Assembly: GCA_015063695.1 (NCBI GenBank)
Contig: SVTQ01000003.1
Coordinates: forward strand, 1 to 64,000
From: Oscillospiraceae bacterium
Lineage (GTDB): Bacteria > Bacillota > Clostridia > Oscillospirales > CAG-272
Reading direction: 5' to 3'
DNA length: 64,000 nt
Part shown: positions 36,791-44,585 of the stretch, piece after piece
Position numbering within the stretch: the first letter of the stretch is position 1
Layout of the letters: the number at the start of each line of letters is the position of its first letter
Translations under genes and position numbers: made by a program
Notes under the pieces: generated by a model
Told to the model about the DNA's origin: nothing
Databases searched by the model: none
The model's input: only the letters and a program-made list of their open reading frames with translations

Positions 36791-37863
36791 AAAAACGCAG
36801 AGTATCGGTATTTTACATAATTTATTTTGCGCTTATCGCTCTTTTCCTTGTGGGTCTCTTCTTCGGTCTTTCCGCGTTCCGCGATTACCTCGCAGGATAT
36901 GAAAGCTCCCGTCCCGTCCATACTATGGAAAAGGTGGCAGAGGAGTATTTCCTCGCCGAGGATAAAGTGCCCCTTCTTGAAATATCGGGCTATGAGGTTT
37001 CAAAATACTGCACAAAAGACGCAGTTATTTCCTATCTCGAAACTGCCATTGACAAGGAGACCTTTCAGTTTTTCAACACAGGAGGAAACGATAAGGAGAT
37101 ATTCTATTCCGTCGTTTCAAAGGAGCTAAAAATAGCTAACGTGACCCTCGTCCTTTCGGACGAGCCCGATGCGGAAGGCTTTCCCGTATACAGCCTTGGG
37201 GATATTGAGCTTACCATCGGCGGCAGCGGCGGTCTCAGCATCGAAGCGCCCCTCGGATATTCCGTTTTCGTAAACGGTGAGCCCCTCGGCGAAGACCTTT
37301 TAAGCGGCGAGCCTACGCTTACCGAAAGCTGTAACCACATGTACGGAGATGCGGAAGGCATCAGTCTTGTTAAATATAAGCTTGAAGGAATTTTCGGTGA
37401 ACCCGTTGTCACCGCAACTGATAAATACGGTGAAGCGGTAGAAGGCATCACCGCAGACGAAAGCGGCGTTTTCTATACCGTCCCCGTAAACTATAAGGAA
37501 ATACCCGAGGACCTTAAAAACAGAATACTTAAGGCATCTGAGCTCTATGCGGCATATATGCAGAAGGATGCAACCTTCGGCGCAGTTGCTGCCTACGTTG
37601 ACAGAACGAGCGAGCTTTATACAAACCTTCGCAACACCGCCGTTAAATGGGCAAATCCCCATAACGGCTATACCATAGTTGAACCCGAAGTAATCGAGTA
37701 TTACAGCTATGATGCCGACGGCACCGTTGTCTCCTGCCGCGTTAAATTCGTCCACCTGCTCCACGGCTACGGCGGAAACAATTACGAAGAATCCTTCGAT
37801 ATGACCTTCTATCTTAGAAGCGTCGGCGGCAGATATATGATTTACGCAAGCCATGTAAACTAA
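36787..37863 (+). CDS. Single-pass membrane protein of unknown function
   Basis: A 358-aa protein with one transmembrane helix (about 8-31) and a large outside part, which I do not recognise. It contains a possible PEGA-like segment (GYSVFVNGEPLG, about 159-170) and ends in an NTF2-like region (VVSCRVKFVHLLHGYGG). It overlaps the phosphodiester glycosidase gene by four bases, so the two are made together. The stop codon lies inside the first hairpin of the GCTAAAT array. Likely part of the envelope, role unknown. Confidence 0.85.
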   Translation: MKKRRVSVFYIIYFALIALFLVGLFFGLSAFRDYLAGYESSRPVHTMEKVAEEYFLAEDKVPLLEISGYEVSKYCTKDAVISYLETAIDKETFQFFNTGGNDKEIFYSVVSKELKIANVTLVLSDEPDAEGFPVYSLGDIELTIGGSGGLSIEAPLGYSVFVNGEPLGEDLLSGEPTLTESCNHMYGDAEGISLVKYKLEGIFGEPVVTATDKYGEAVEGITADESGVFYTVPVNYKEIPEDLKNRILKASELYAAYMQKDATFGAVAAYVDRTSELYTNLRNTAVKWANPHNGYTIVEPEVIEYYSYDADGTVVSCRVKFVHLLHGYGGNNYEESFDMTFYLRSVGGRYMIYASHVN

Positions 37864-38043
37864 ATTCCGTTTTCGGAATTTAGTTTACAGCTAAATGTTC
37901 ACTTCGTGAACGCTAAATTCCTTCGGAGCTAAATTTCGCGATGCGCAGCTAAATGTTTTCCTTGCGGAAAACGCTGAAACACCCGACCAACGTGCACATT
38001 CGACCAACGTCAAACCGGTAGGGGCGACCATTGGTCGTCCGCC
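37862..38043 (+). repeat. GCTAAAT-linked hairpin array plus a GTAGGGG element
   Basis: Hairpins AAATTCCG-TTTT (37862-37881, its 5' arm contains two bases of the stop codon), GTTCAC-TTC (37897-37911), TCC-TTC-GGA (37919-37927), a weak one near 37935-37945, and GTTTTCC-TTGC (37955-37972). Linkers are GCTAAAT instead of GATAT. A GTAGGGG element (38018-38043, core CCATTGG) follows two GACCAAC copies and ends 5 bases before the AAAGGA site of the PAP2 gene. Confidence 0.85.
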
Positions 38044-38062
38044 TCTCAGAAAGGAACAAACC

Positions 38063-38626
38063 ATGCAATCCATTCTCAATTTTGACTTCGGCATCCTCAA
38101 TTTTCTCTACGAAAACGTAAGATGCCCCTTCCTCAATACATTTTTTGAGCTCGTGACCCACCTGGGTGACGGCGGCATCTTCTGGATAGCAATTGCCGCA
38201 GTCCTTCTCATCTTCAAAAAGACAAGAAAAACAGGCCTTATTATGGGCATCGCCCTTGTTTTCGGCCTTCTCACCTGCAACCTCGGCCTTAAGCCCCTCG
38301 TTGCGAGAATAAGACCCTACGACCTTATGGCAGAGCAGGGTGTCACCATAGATATCCTTCTCTCAAAGATGCCCCACGATTTCTCCTTCCCCTCAGGTCA
38401 TACAGTGGCATCCTTTGAAGGCGCAGTGGCAATATTCACACAGAATAAGAAATGGGGAACAGTTGCCCTTGTAATTGCCTTCCTCGTAGCATTCTCCCGT
38501 ATCTACCTTTACGTCCACTATCCCACAGATATCATCGGCGGCATAGTCCTCGGAACGGTAAACGCCCTCCTGGCACTCCTTATCGTAAACGCGATCCGGA
38601 AGAAGTTTGTTAAAAAAGAAGTATAA
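38063..38626 (+). CDS. PAP2-family membrane phosphatase
   Basis: A 187-aa protein with five or six transmembrane segments and the three PAP2 motifs: KPLVARIRP, PSGH and SRIYLYVHYPTD. Such enzymes dephosphorylate undecaprenyl pyrophosphate or phosphatidic acid on the outer side of the membrane. The small size and lack of extra domains fit an undecaprenyl-pyrophosphate phosphatase of the BcrC type, but the substrate is not proven. AAAGGA precedes the ATG; a two-way terminator follows. Confidence 0.9.
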   Translation: MQSILNFDFGILNFLYENVRCPFLNTFFELVTHLGDGGIFWIAIAAVLLIFKKTRKTGLIMGIALVFGLLTCNLGLKPLVARIRPYDLMAEQGVTIDILLSKMPHDFSFPSGHTVASFEGAVAIFTQNKKWGTVALVIAFLVAFSRIYLYVHYPTDIIGGIVLGTVNALLALLIVNAIRKKFVKKEV

Positions 38627-38655
38627 CAAAAACGGCGGAATTTCCGCCGTTTTTC
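38627..38655. terminator. Two-way terminator between PAP2 and the RAYT transposase
   Basis: AACGGCGGAA (38631-38640) with TTCCGCCGTT (38642-38651), A run on the left and T run on the right, so it can serve both converging genes. Confidence 0.88.
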
Positions 38656-38658
38656 TGT

Positions 38659-39234
38659 TTATTCCCCTTTAAAAATATATTTGTAATACCACCGCATGGG
38701 GTTTTCGTAAATGTACCTTCTTCTCGTTTCGTAATCTTCTTTGTCGCGTACAACGTGTTCGGCATATGATCTTTGGAAAATTTTCTCCACACTTAATCGT
38801 TGCTTACAAATTCTTGAGGTGAGCGACTTAAACGCACAAACTACATCATTCAAGGTAGGGGAGGGGCTTGCTCCTCCCGCTTCCACATCACCATGCAAAT
38901 ATATAATTGCATGAATGTGGTCGGGCATTATTACGTAATCTTCAACGGTAACAGTCGTAAATCTTGTTGTAATTAAATGTAATTGTTCTTTTACAATCTC
39001 ACCGCAAGGTTTCAATCTGATTTGAAATTCGGGAGGAGCAAGCCCCTCCCCTACCATAGAGAGATTGCGTCTCGACGTTGTTAGTTTATCGCCATCGGAG
39101 GTGATGTTCACGATCTCCGATAAAACCTGCATTCTGTCTCTTGTGCAGATCGTAATGAAATAAGCTCCTTCCCGGCTATAATCGAAGTCTCTCAGTCGTG
39201 TGGGCTTGCGCTGTGGTAAAACGTTCTCCATCAT
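38659..39234 (-). CDS. REP-associated tyrosine transposase (RAYT, Y1/IS200-like)
   Basis: A 191-aa protein of the Y1 transposase superfamily. It has the usual opening REGAYFITICTRDR, the HUH motif in MPDHIHAII, and the late segment YAEHVVRDKEDYETRRRYIYENP that includes the candidate tyrosine. RAYTs are single-domain relatives of IS200/IS605 transposases that act on nearby REP palindromes and are usually single copy. Two in-frame stretches, VGEGLAPPE and AGGASPSPT, are encoded by GTAGGGG elements (39031-39054 and 38855-38880). The start overlaps the tatD stop (ATGA), so it is coupled to the housekeeping operon. No terminal repeats of a classic insertion sequence are seen. Confidence 0.9.
   Translation of the reverse strand: MMENVLPQRKPTRLRDFDYSREGAYFITICTRDRMQVLSEIVNITSDGDKLTTSRRNLSMVGEGLAPPEFQIRLKPCGEIVKEQLHLITTRFTTVTVEDYVIMPDHIHAIIYLHGDVEAGGASPSPTLNDVVCAFKSLTSRICKQRLSVEKIFQRSYAEHVVRDKEDYETRRRYIYENPMRWYYKYIFKGE
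38855..38880 (+). repeat. GTAGGGG element inside the transposase gene (distal copy)
   Basis: Arms GTAGGGGAGG and CCTCCCGC around core GGCTTGCTC. On the coding strand it is read as AGGASPSPT. It is inverted with respect to the copy at 39031. Confidence 0.9.
39031..39054 (-). repeat. GTAGGGG element inside the transposase gene (proximal copy)
   Basis: Same core as the copy at 38855, opposite orientation, 150 bases away. Read in frame as VGEGLAPP. Confidence 0.9.
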
Positions 39235-40016
39235 ATTCCAAACAGCCTTTTCGTATTCTCCACCGTTGCCTTCGCAACCGTTTCATCATCATATCCCATT
39301 GCTTCTGCAAGGGCTGTGAGGGTATGGAACATATACGCAGAGTAATTTATCTTTCCCCTGTGAGGAACGGGAGGAAGGTAAGGACAGTCAGTCTCAATGA
39401 GAATTCTGTCAAGGGGAACGGATGCCGCCGCGCGCTTTACACTGTTTGCGTTCTTGTATGAAACGGGGCCGCCGAAGGAGATGTACCACCCGAGGTCAAG
39501 CAGCTCCCTCGCCATTTCCGCGCTTCCGCTGAAAGAGTGGAAAACACCCTTTACGCCCTTGTATTTTTTCACTATCTCAAGGCTGTCCCCGTGGGCATCC
39601 CTGTCGTGAACTATAACGGGCAGATCGTGGCGAAGTGCCATTTCTATCTGCTTTTCGAAGAAATAGTGCTGTCTTTCCTTCATGGTGCCGTCATAGTGGT
39701 AGTCAAGACCTATCTCGCCTATGGCAACCACCTTTTTGTGGGCGAGAGTTTCTTCAACGAAGGAGAGCTCACACTCAATTTCGTTCTCGTCAAGCTCCTG
39801 GCAGTCGTTTGGATGGTAACCTATTGCCGCATATACGTTTTCGTATTTTTCTGCAAGCTCAAGAGTAGTCAAAATATTCTTTCTTTTTGTCGCCACGTTG
39901 ATAACGGCTTCAACGCCTGCATCAAAGGATAAACGAAGGGCGGCATCTCTGCCGCCCTCGAATTCCTCTCTGAACCTTCTGTCATCATAGTGGGCATGAG
40001 AGTCTATAAGTTTCAT
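39231..40016 (-). CDS. tatD: TatD-family metal-dependent deoxyribonuclease
   Basis: A 261-aa TIM-barrel hydrolase. Metal ligands are seen in DSHAHYD, GEIGLDYHYD, VIVHDRDAH, GVFHSFSG and ETDCPYL. TatD proteins cut DNA and may also act on D-amino-acyl groups. It follows metG by 11 bases, the same order as metS-yabD in Bacillus subtilis, and overlaps the RAYT gene by four bases. Length is normal. Confidence 0.95.
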   Translation of the reverse strand: MKLIDSHAHYDDRRFREEFEGGRDAALRLSFDAGVEAVINVATKRKNILTTLELAEKYENVYAAIGYHPNDCQELDENEIECELSFVEETLAHKKVVAIGEIGLDYHYDGTMKERQHYFFEKQIEMALRHDLPVIVHDRDAHGDSLEIVKKYKGVKGVFHSFSGSAEMARELLDLGWYISFGGPVSYKNANSVKRAAASVPLDRILIETDCPYLPPVPHRGKINYSAYMFHTLTALAEAMGYDDETVAKATVENTKRLFGI

Positions 40017-40027
40017 TTTTTCGCCTC

Positions 40028-42004
40028 TTATCTTATTCTTTCCCCGAGAGGAGTATCTTCGGAAAGGAATACAACGCGGACCGTGTCTTCGCCGCTTGCA
40101 AGTATCATACCGTTGCTCTCAATTCCGCAGAGTGTCGCGGGCTTAAGATTTGCAACAACGATTATCTTCTTTCCGATAAGGTCCTCGGGCTCGTAGAACT
40201 TTGCAATACCGGAAACGACCTGTCTGGTCTCGTAGCCAAGGTCTATCTGAAGCTTCAGAAGCTTCTTAGCCTTGGGTACCTTTTCGCAGGCGATGACTTT
40301 TGCACTGCGGAGCTCAACTGCCATAAAATCGTCAATACCTATCTGAGCGATACCTTCAGGCTTTTCGGGCTTTTCAAGGTTCTTTGCAATTCTCTCGCTC
40401 TCAGCTTTTGCCGCCTCGATCTCTGCTGTGACCTCAGCCATCATCTTGGCTTCGTCAATACGTGAGAAGAGAACGAAGGATTTTCCTGCCTCTTTTCCGC
40501 TCTCAAGTGCGCCGAAGCTTTCGATGGACTTGTAGCATCTGATGTCTGTGCCAAGCTGCTCAAAAATGGAGTCGCAGGTCGCGGGAATGATGGGGTAGAG
40601 AAGGACAGCGCCTATTCTTATAGTTTCAAGGAGATTGTAAATAACTGTTTCAAGTCTTGCCTTTGCATTTTCGTCCTTTGCGAGAGCCCAGGGCGTTGTT
40701 TCGTCAATATACTTGTTTGCACGGCGGAGCATTACGATAGCTTCGTCGATAGCATCGGCAATGTGGAGAGTGTCCATCTTTTCCTTGAATTTTGAAACGG
40801 CGGTAGCACATGCCGCCTTCAGCTCTGCATCGGTTCCTTCCTCACCGTTGGGTGTGGGAACGATACCGCCGAAGTACTTGGCGCACATGTCAACAGTTCT
40901 CTTTACAAGGTTGCCGAGGGTGTTTGCAAGGTCGTTGTTGTATCTTGCGATAACGGTCTCGTAAGTGATGGAGCCGTCGTTTGCGTAGGGCATTTCGGAG
41001 AGAGCGTAGTAACGAACTCCGTCAACGCCGAAGTGCTCTGCCATCTTGTCCGCATAAATAACGTTACCGCGGGACTTACTCATCTTGTCGGTGCCGAAGT
41101 TGAACCAGGGGTGACCGAAAATGCGTTTGGGAAGCTCTACGTTAAGAGCCATAAGAAGAATGGGCCAGTAGATGCTGTGGAAGCGGACGATGTCCTTGCC
41201 GATGATGTGGTAATCAGCAGGCCAGTTCTTGCGGAAGAGCTCGGGCTGGACCTCGTTTGCAGGGTCGTAGCCGAGAGCGGTAATGTAGTTTGAAAGGGCA
41301 TCTATCCAGACGTAAATAACGTGCTTCGGGTCAAAGGGAACCTGAACGCCCCACTTGAAGGAGCTTCTTGAAACGCAAAGGTCCTGAAGACCGCCTTCAG
41401 CGAGAAGGAAGTTGTTGAGCATTTCCTTCTTTCTTGACTCGGGCTGAATAAATTCGGGGTTGTCCTCGATGTACTTGATAAGTCTGTCGGCATACTTGCT
41501 CATCTTGAAGAAGTAAGCCTCTTCCTTTGCCTTCTGAACGGGACGGCCGCATTCGGGACATTTACCGTCAACGACCTGTGAGTCTGTGAAGAAGGACTCG
41601 TCGGGAGTGCAGTACCAGCCCTCGTATTCGCTCTTGTAGATATCACCCTGGTCGTAGAGCTTCTGGAAGATATGCTGAACTGCCGTTTCGTGGTAATCGT
41701 CGGTAGTTCTGATAAAACCGTCGTAGGTGGTGTTCATCTGATCCCAGATGTCTCTTATCTGACCTGCCACGAAGTCAACGTGCTCCTTGGGAGTAATACC
41801 TGCCGCCGCAGCCTTTTCCTCGATCTTCTGACCGTGCTCGTCAGTACCTGTGAGGAAGTAAACGTCGTATCCTCTCTGTCTCTTGTAACGGGCAATAGCA
41901 TCAGTCATAATGACCTCGTAGGTGTTGCCGAAATGAGGCTTCTGAGACGTGTAGGTAATAGCGGTGGTTATATAAAATTTTTCCTTTTTGCACTTATCGC
42001 ACAT
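40028..42004 (-). CDS. metG: Methionine-tRNA ligase with C-terminal tRNA-binding domain
   Basis: A 658-aa class I aminoacyl-tRNA synthetase. It has the HIGH-like segment HFGNTYEV, the zinc-type CTPDES..CPECG region, the KMSKSRGN loop, and a C-terminal EMAP-II-like tRNA-binding domain (about 550-658). It charges initiator and elongator tRNA-Met. A GTG at 42013 is in frame, but AGAAGG is 8 bases before the ATG at 42004. It has its own extended -10 promoter and heads metG-tatD-RAYT. No T-box leader is seen. Confidence 0.97.
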   Translation of the reverse strand: MCDKCKKEKFYITTAITYTSQKPHFGNTYEVIMTDAIARYKRQRGYDVYFLTGTDEHGQKIEEKAAAAGITPKEHVDFVAGQIRDIWDQMNTTYDGFIRTTDDYHETAVQHIFQKLYDQGDIYKSEYEGWYCTPDESFFTDSQVVDGKCPECGRPVQKAKEEAYFFKMSKYADRLIKYIEDNPEFIQPESRKKEMLNNFLLAEGGLQDLCVSRSSFKWGVQVPFDPKHVIYVWIDALSNYITALGYDPANEVQPELFRKNWPADYHIIGKDIVRFHSIYWPILLMALNVELPKRIFGHPWFNFGTDKMSKSRGNVIYADKMAEHFGVDGVRYYALSEMPYANDGSITYETVIARYNNDLANTLGNLVKRTVDMCAKYFGGIVPTPNGEEGTDAELKAACATAVSKFKEKMDTLHIADAIDEAIVMLRRANKYIDETTPWALAKDENAKARLETVIYNLLETIRIGAVLLYPIIPATCDSIFEQLGTDIRCYKSIESFGALESGKEAGKSFVLFSRIDEAKMMAEVTAEIEAAKAESERIAKNLEKPEKPEGIAQIGIDDFMAVELRSAKVIACEKVPKAKKLLKLQIDLGYETRQVVSGIAKFYEPEDLIGKKIIVVANLKPATLCGIESNGMILASGEDTVRVVFLSEDTPLGERIR

Positions 42005-42051
42005 ATATATCACCTTCTCTTTACAGAATGAAAATTTAACTTAATAAACGT

Positions 42052-42080
42052 ATTATAACAAATCTTTTTATAAAATACAA
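42052..42080 (-). promoter_or_regulatory. Promoter of metG
   Basis: On the minus strand TTGTAT (42075-42080), 17 bases, TATAAT (42052-42057) with a TGT extension. Confidence 0.75.
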
Positions 42081-42140
42081 TACTTGGCGCAGAAATCATC
42101 AGCATTAAATAATATCTGCTATCCGAACAACATCAAACCC

Positions 42141-42310
42141 GTAGGGGCAGATGTGACACGCAGGGCGTGTCAATGATGTTGCTCCTTTGGCGCAAATGAT
42201 GTTACGCTTCGCGTAAATGATGTTGTGACTTCGTCACAAACGGAAACACTCGACCAACATGCACATTCGACCAACATCCAACCCGTAGGGGCGACCATTG
42301 GTCGTCCGCC
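42141..42310 (+). repeat. ATGATG-linked hairpin array flanked by GTAGGGG elements
   Basis: A half GTAGGGG element (42141-42149) runs into the array: TGACACGC-AGG (42154-42172), TTGCTCC-TTT-GGCGCAA (42179-42195, one mismatch), TTACGC-TTC (42202-42216), TTGTGAC-TTC (42223-42239). The last two units and their linkers are identical to 51803-51849. A full GTAGGGG element (42285-42310, core CCATTGG) follows two GACCAAC copies. This fills the gap between rsmI and the metG promoter. Confidence 0.88.
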
Positions 42311-42315
42311 ATCTG

Positions 42316-43200
42316 TTATTCCCCCTCCGCCTCAAGCACCAAGGAATAAGCCTCGCTTTTGGAAATTCCGCGGTCCTTTGCAACCGCCTTTATGGCATCC
42401 ATCTTCTTCATACCCTTTTCGGAGTAGATGGCAAGATGCTCAAGGATATTTTCGGGATATTTATTCTCTTCGGGAACGTCCGTTGCCCCTTCGATAATAA
42501 GAACGTATTCGCCCCTCGGCTCTTTTTCCGAATAGACCTCTGCAGCCTGTGTCAGCGTGTATCTCTCGACCTCTTCGTTGAGCTTTGTAAGCTCACGGCA
42601 AAGTGATATCTTTCTGTCCCCGAAATATTTGAGAATATCATCAAGAGTTCCGCGAAGCTTGTGGGGAGCTTCGTAAATTATCAAGGTGCGCTTTTCTTTT
42701 GCAAGCTCTTCAAGTCTCTCTCTGCGGTCTGCCTTGTTTGTGGTCAGAAAGCCTTCAAAAGCAAATCTTCCCGTGGCAAGACCCGAAAGAGTAAGCGCGG
42801 TAATACAAGCACAGGCGCCGGGGATCGAAGTCACGGGAACTCCTTTTTCCGCGCAAAGCTTTACGATATCCTCGCCGGGGTCGCTTATGGCGGGAGTACC
42901 CGCATCGGTGACGAGAGCACAGCTCTCACCCGCAATAATGCGGTCAACGATGACCTCGCCCCTCTGCCTCTTATTGTGCTCAAAATAGCTTACCATGGGC
43001 TTTGAAATGCCGTATCTCGAAAGGAGAAGCCCCGTATTACGGGTGTCCTCCGCGGCAACGAAATCAACCTCGGAGAGAACCTTCAGGGCTCTCTCGCTTA
43101 TATCCGCAAGGTTTCCGATGGGAGTTGCCACAAGATAAAGTGTTCCGCCTAAAACAGCATTCTTTTCTTCTTTTGATATGTTCTTTTTGGGATAACTCAT
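42316..43200 (-). CDS. rsmI: 16S rRNA (cytidine-1402-2'-O)-methyltransferase
   Basis: A 294-aa member of the tetrapyrrole-methylase fold. Signatures: GTLYLVATPIGNLADIS, AEDTRNTGLLL, DAGTPAISDPG and EAPHKL. It modifies C1402 in the ribosomal decoding centre with S-adenosylmethionine. The order trmN6-rsmI-metG is as in Bacillus subtilis (yabB, yabC, metS). The C-terminal extra helix domain is present, so the protein is full length. Confidence 0.96.
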   Translation of the reverse strand: MSYPKKNISKEEKNAVLGGTLYLVATPIGNLADISERALKVLSEVDFVAAEDTRNTGLLLSRYGISKPMVSYFEHNKRQRGEVIVDRIIAGESCALVTDAGTPAISDPGEDIVKLCAEKGVPVTSIPGACACITALTLSGLATGRFAFEGFLTTNKADRRERLEELAKEKRTLIIYEAPHKLRGTLDDILKYFGDRKISLCRELTKLNEEVERYTLTQAAEVYSEKEPRGEYVLIIEGATDVPEENKYPENILEHLAIYSEKGMKKMDAIKAVAKDRGISKSEAYSLVLEAEGE

Positions 43201-43245
43201 TTCTCATTTCCTGCTTTCTGAAATTAAACGACCAACAGTATTTTG

Positions 43246-43316
43246 GTAGGGGAGGGGCTCGCTCCTCCCGTTTTAATTGAACAAAAAGTCCGTAGGAGAG
43301 AGCCTTGGTCCTCCCG
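43246..43316 (+). repeat. Two GTAGGGG-type elements with a duplicated gene tail
   Basis: Elements 43246-43270 (core GGCTCGCTCC) and 43292-43316 (changed GTAGGAGAG start). Each is followed by TTTT(C)AATTRAACAAAAAGTC; the second of these is the end of the methyltransferase gene, so about 46 bases including the end of the gene have been duplicated. Confidence 0.75.
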
Positions 43317-43319
43317 TTT

Positions 43320-44096
43320 TCAATTAAACAAAAAGTCAAGCGAAAACTCACTGTAAATTCTGTCCATATCCTCCGTATAAACTCTGTTTGCCTTGCTTTC
43401 GCTTTCCTTGTAAATGAAAAGGGGACGTGATACCTGCACCGAGGGAGCAGCACCCTTCTTCGCCTCAGTGAGAATAAGGCAGGGCGCGCTCATTTTGTCG
43501 GGATAAACGAAGACTACCCTCTTGGGTTCAAGACAGTTTTCCTTCAGCGCATGGAATAGCTCCGCCGCGCGGTCGGGTCTGTAAACGGTTGTGAAAATAC
43601 CGCCGTGGCGAAGAAGCCTTGAAGCGCACTTTGCAAAATCGTAGATAGTACCGTTTTCCTCGCGCCTTGCAACGTTCATTTCGTCATTTGCGGGAGCCGC
43701 GCCGCAACCGACGGGCATGTAAGGGGGATTTGAAATAACACATCCGAAGGAACCGGAGGCAAAAACGGGAACCGTGTCGCGGATATCTCCGCTGACCGTG
43801 GTTATGACGTGCCTCATGCCGTTAATTTCGGCGTTTCTACCTATAAGTGATGCAAAGGACTTCTGAACCTCAAAAGCGAAAATATGCCTGTATTTTGCCC
43901 TTGAAGCGCAGAGAAGGGAAGCAACGCCCGTTCCGCTTCCGAAATCGGCGGCGATCTCTTTTCCCATTCTCTTGGAAAAAGCGGCAAGAAGGTAAGCATC
44001 CGTCCCGAAGGTCAGCCCCTTTTTCTTCTGTATAAGCTTCAAATTTTCATTAATTTCGTCAATTCGCTCGTCTTCAAGGAGCTTGATTTCATCCAT
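43320..44096 (-). CDS. tRNA1(Val) A37 N6-methyltransferase-like protein
   Basis: A 258-aa SAM-dependent methyltransferase of the TrmN6/YabB group (COG4123). It has the SAM loop ADFGSGTGVASLL and the adenine-N6 motif NPPY (ISNPPYMPVG). In Escherichia coli the relative modifies A37 of tRNA-Val. The position between ricT and rsmI is that of yabB in Bacillus. The stop lies next to GTAGGGG elements. Confidence 0.88.
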   Translation of the reverse strand: MDEIKLLEDERIDEINENLKLIQKKKGLTFGTDAYLLAAFSKRMGKEIAADFGSGTGVASLLCASRAKYRHIFAFEVQKSFASLIGRNAEINGMRHVITTVSGDIRDTVPVFASGSFGCVISNPPYMPVGCGAAPANDEMNVARREENGTIYDFAKCASRLLRHGGIFTTVYRPDRAAELFHALKENCLEPKRVVFVYPDKMSAPCLILTEAKKGAAPSVQVSRPLFIYKESESKANRVYTEDMDRIYSEFSLDFLFN

Positions 44097-44166
44097 AATA
44101 TATTTTAAAACCTTTCGGTTGAATTAAGTTCAATCATTTTCTAAACGTCAGACCAACGCAGACCGT

Positions 44167-44191
44167 GTAGGGGCGAGCAGTGCTCGTCCGC
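44167..44191 (+). repeat. GTAGGGG element
   Basis: Core GAGCAGTGCTC, preceded by CAGACCAAC. Lies between the ferredoxin and methyltransferase genes. Confidence 0.85.
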
Positions 44192-44215
44192 TAAAGAACG
44201 CCTTACCCGTATAGC

Positions 44216-44246
44216 TTAAACGGCGGAGTATGACTCCGCCGTTTAA
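44216..44246 (-). terminator. Hairpin after the ferredoxin gene
   Basis: A perfect 14-bp stem (44216-44229 with 44233-44246) around ATG. It lacks a good T run on the minus strand, so it may end or merely protect the transcript. Confidence 0.6.
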
Positions 44247-44265
44247 CGATTATTTATGTTTAGGA

Positions 44266-44436
44266 TTACTCAGCAACGGGAGCGCCTACGGGGCAGTTAT
44301 CTGCACATGCGCCGCAATCGAGACATTCGTCAGCGTTGATTACGTACTTGCCGTCAGCTTCTGTGATGCATTCAACGGGGCAACCTTCAACACAAGCACC
44401 GCAGCCGATGCATTCGTCAGTGATCTTGTAAGCCAT
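44266..44436 (-). CDS. 2[4Fe-4S] ferredoxin
   Basis: A 56-aa clostridial-type ferredoxin with two CxxCxxCxxxCP motifs (CIGCGACVEGCP and CLDCGACADNCP), all eight ligands present, plus one extra Cys after the first motif. It carries electrons in fermentation (for example pyruvate:ferredoxin oxidoreductase and hydrogenase). GGAGG sits 8 bases before the ATG at 44436; an in-frame ATG at 44451 lacks a site. Its own promoter and hairpin make it an independent unit inserted within the holB-metG cluster. Confidence 0.95.
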   Translation of the reverse strand: MAYKITDECIGCGACVEGCPVECITEADGKYVINADECLDCGACADNCPVGAPVAE

Positions 44437-44467
44437 GATATGTACCTCCATGTTAAATTATAAATGT

Positions 44468-44495
44468 ATTGTACCACAAAAATCCGCTTTTGCAA
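44468..44495 (-). promoter_or_regulatory. Promoter of the ferredoxin gene
   Basis: TTGCAA (44490-44495), 16 bases, TACAAT (44468-44473) with TGG in front of the -10 box. Confidence 0.65.
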
Positions 44496-44585
44496 TACCT
44501 TTATCCGAAAAATATTTGTATATTAGGGGAAAAAGATGAAAAATCAGCGGATATTGAGGATTTTTGCCATTTGGAAAGAGGGAAG

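Noticed and set aside
42141-42172. A functional GTAGGGG element joined to the array
   Set aside because: Only the first nine bases match the element (GTAGGGGCA); the right half is missing, so I treat it as a remnant at the array edge.
42005-42315. T-box or other riboswitch before metG
   Set aside because: No T-box sequence (TGGNACCGCG-like) and no SAM-riboswitch core are seen. The gap is filled by the hairpin array, repeats and a normal promoter.
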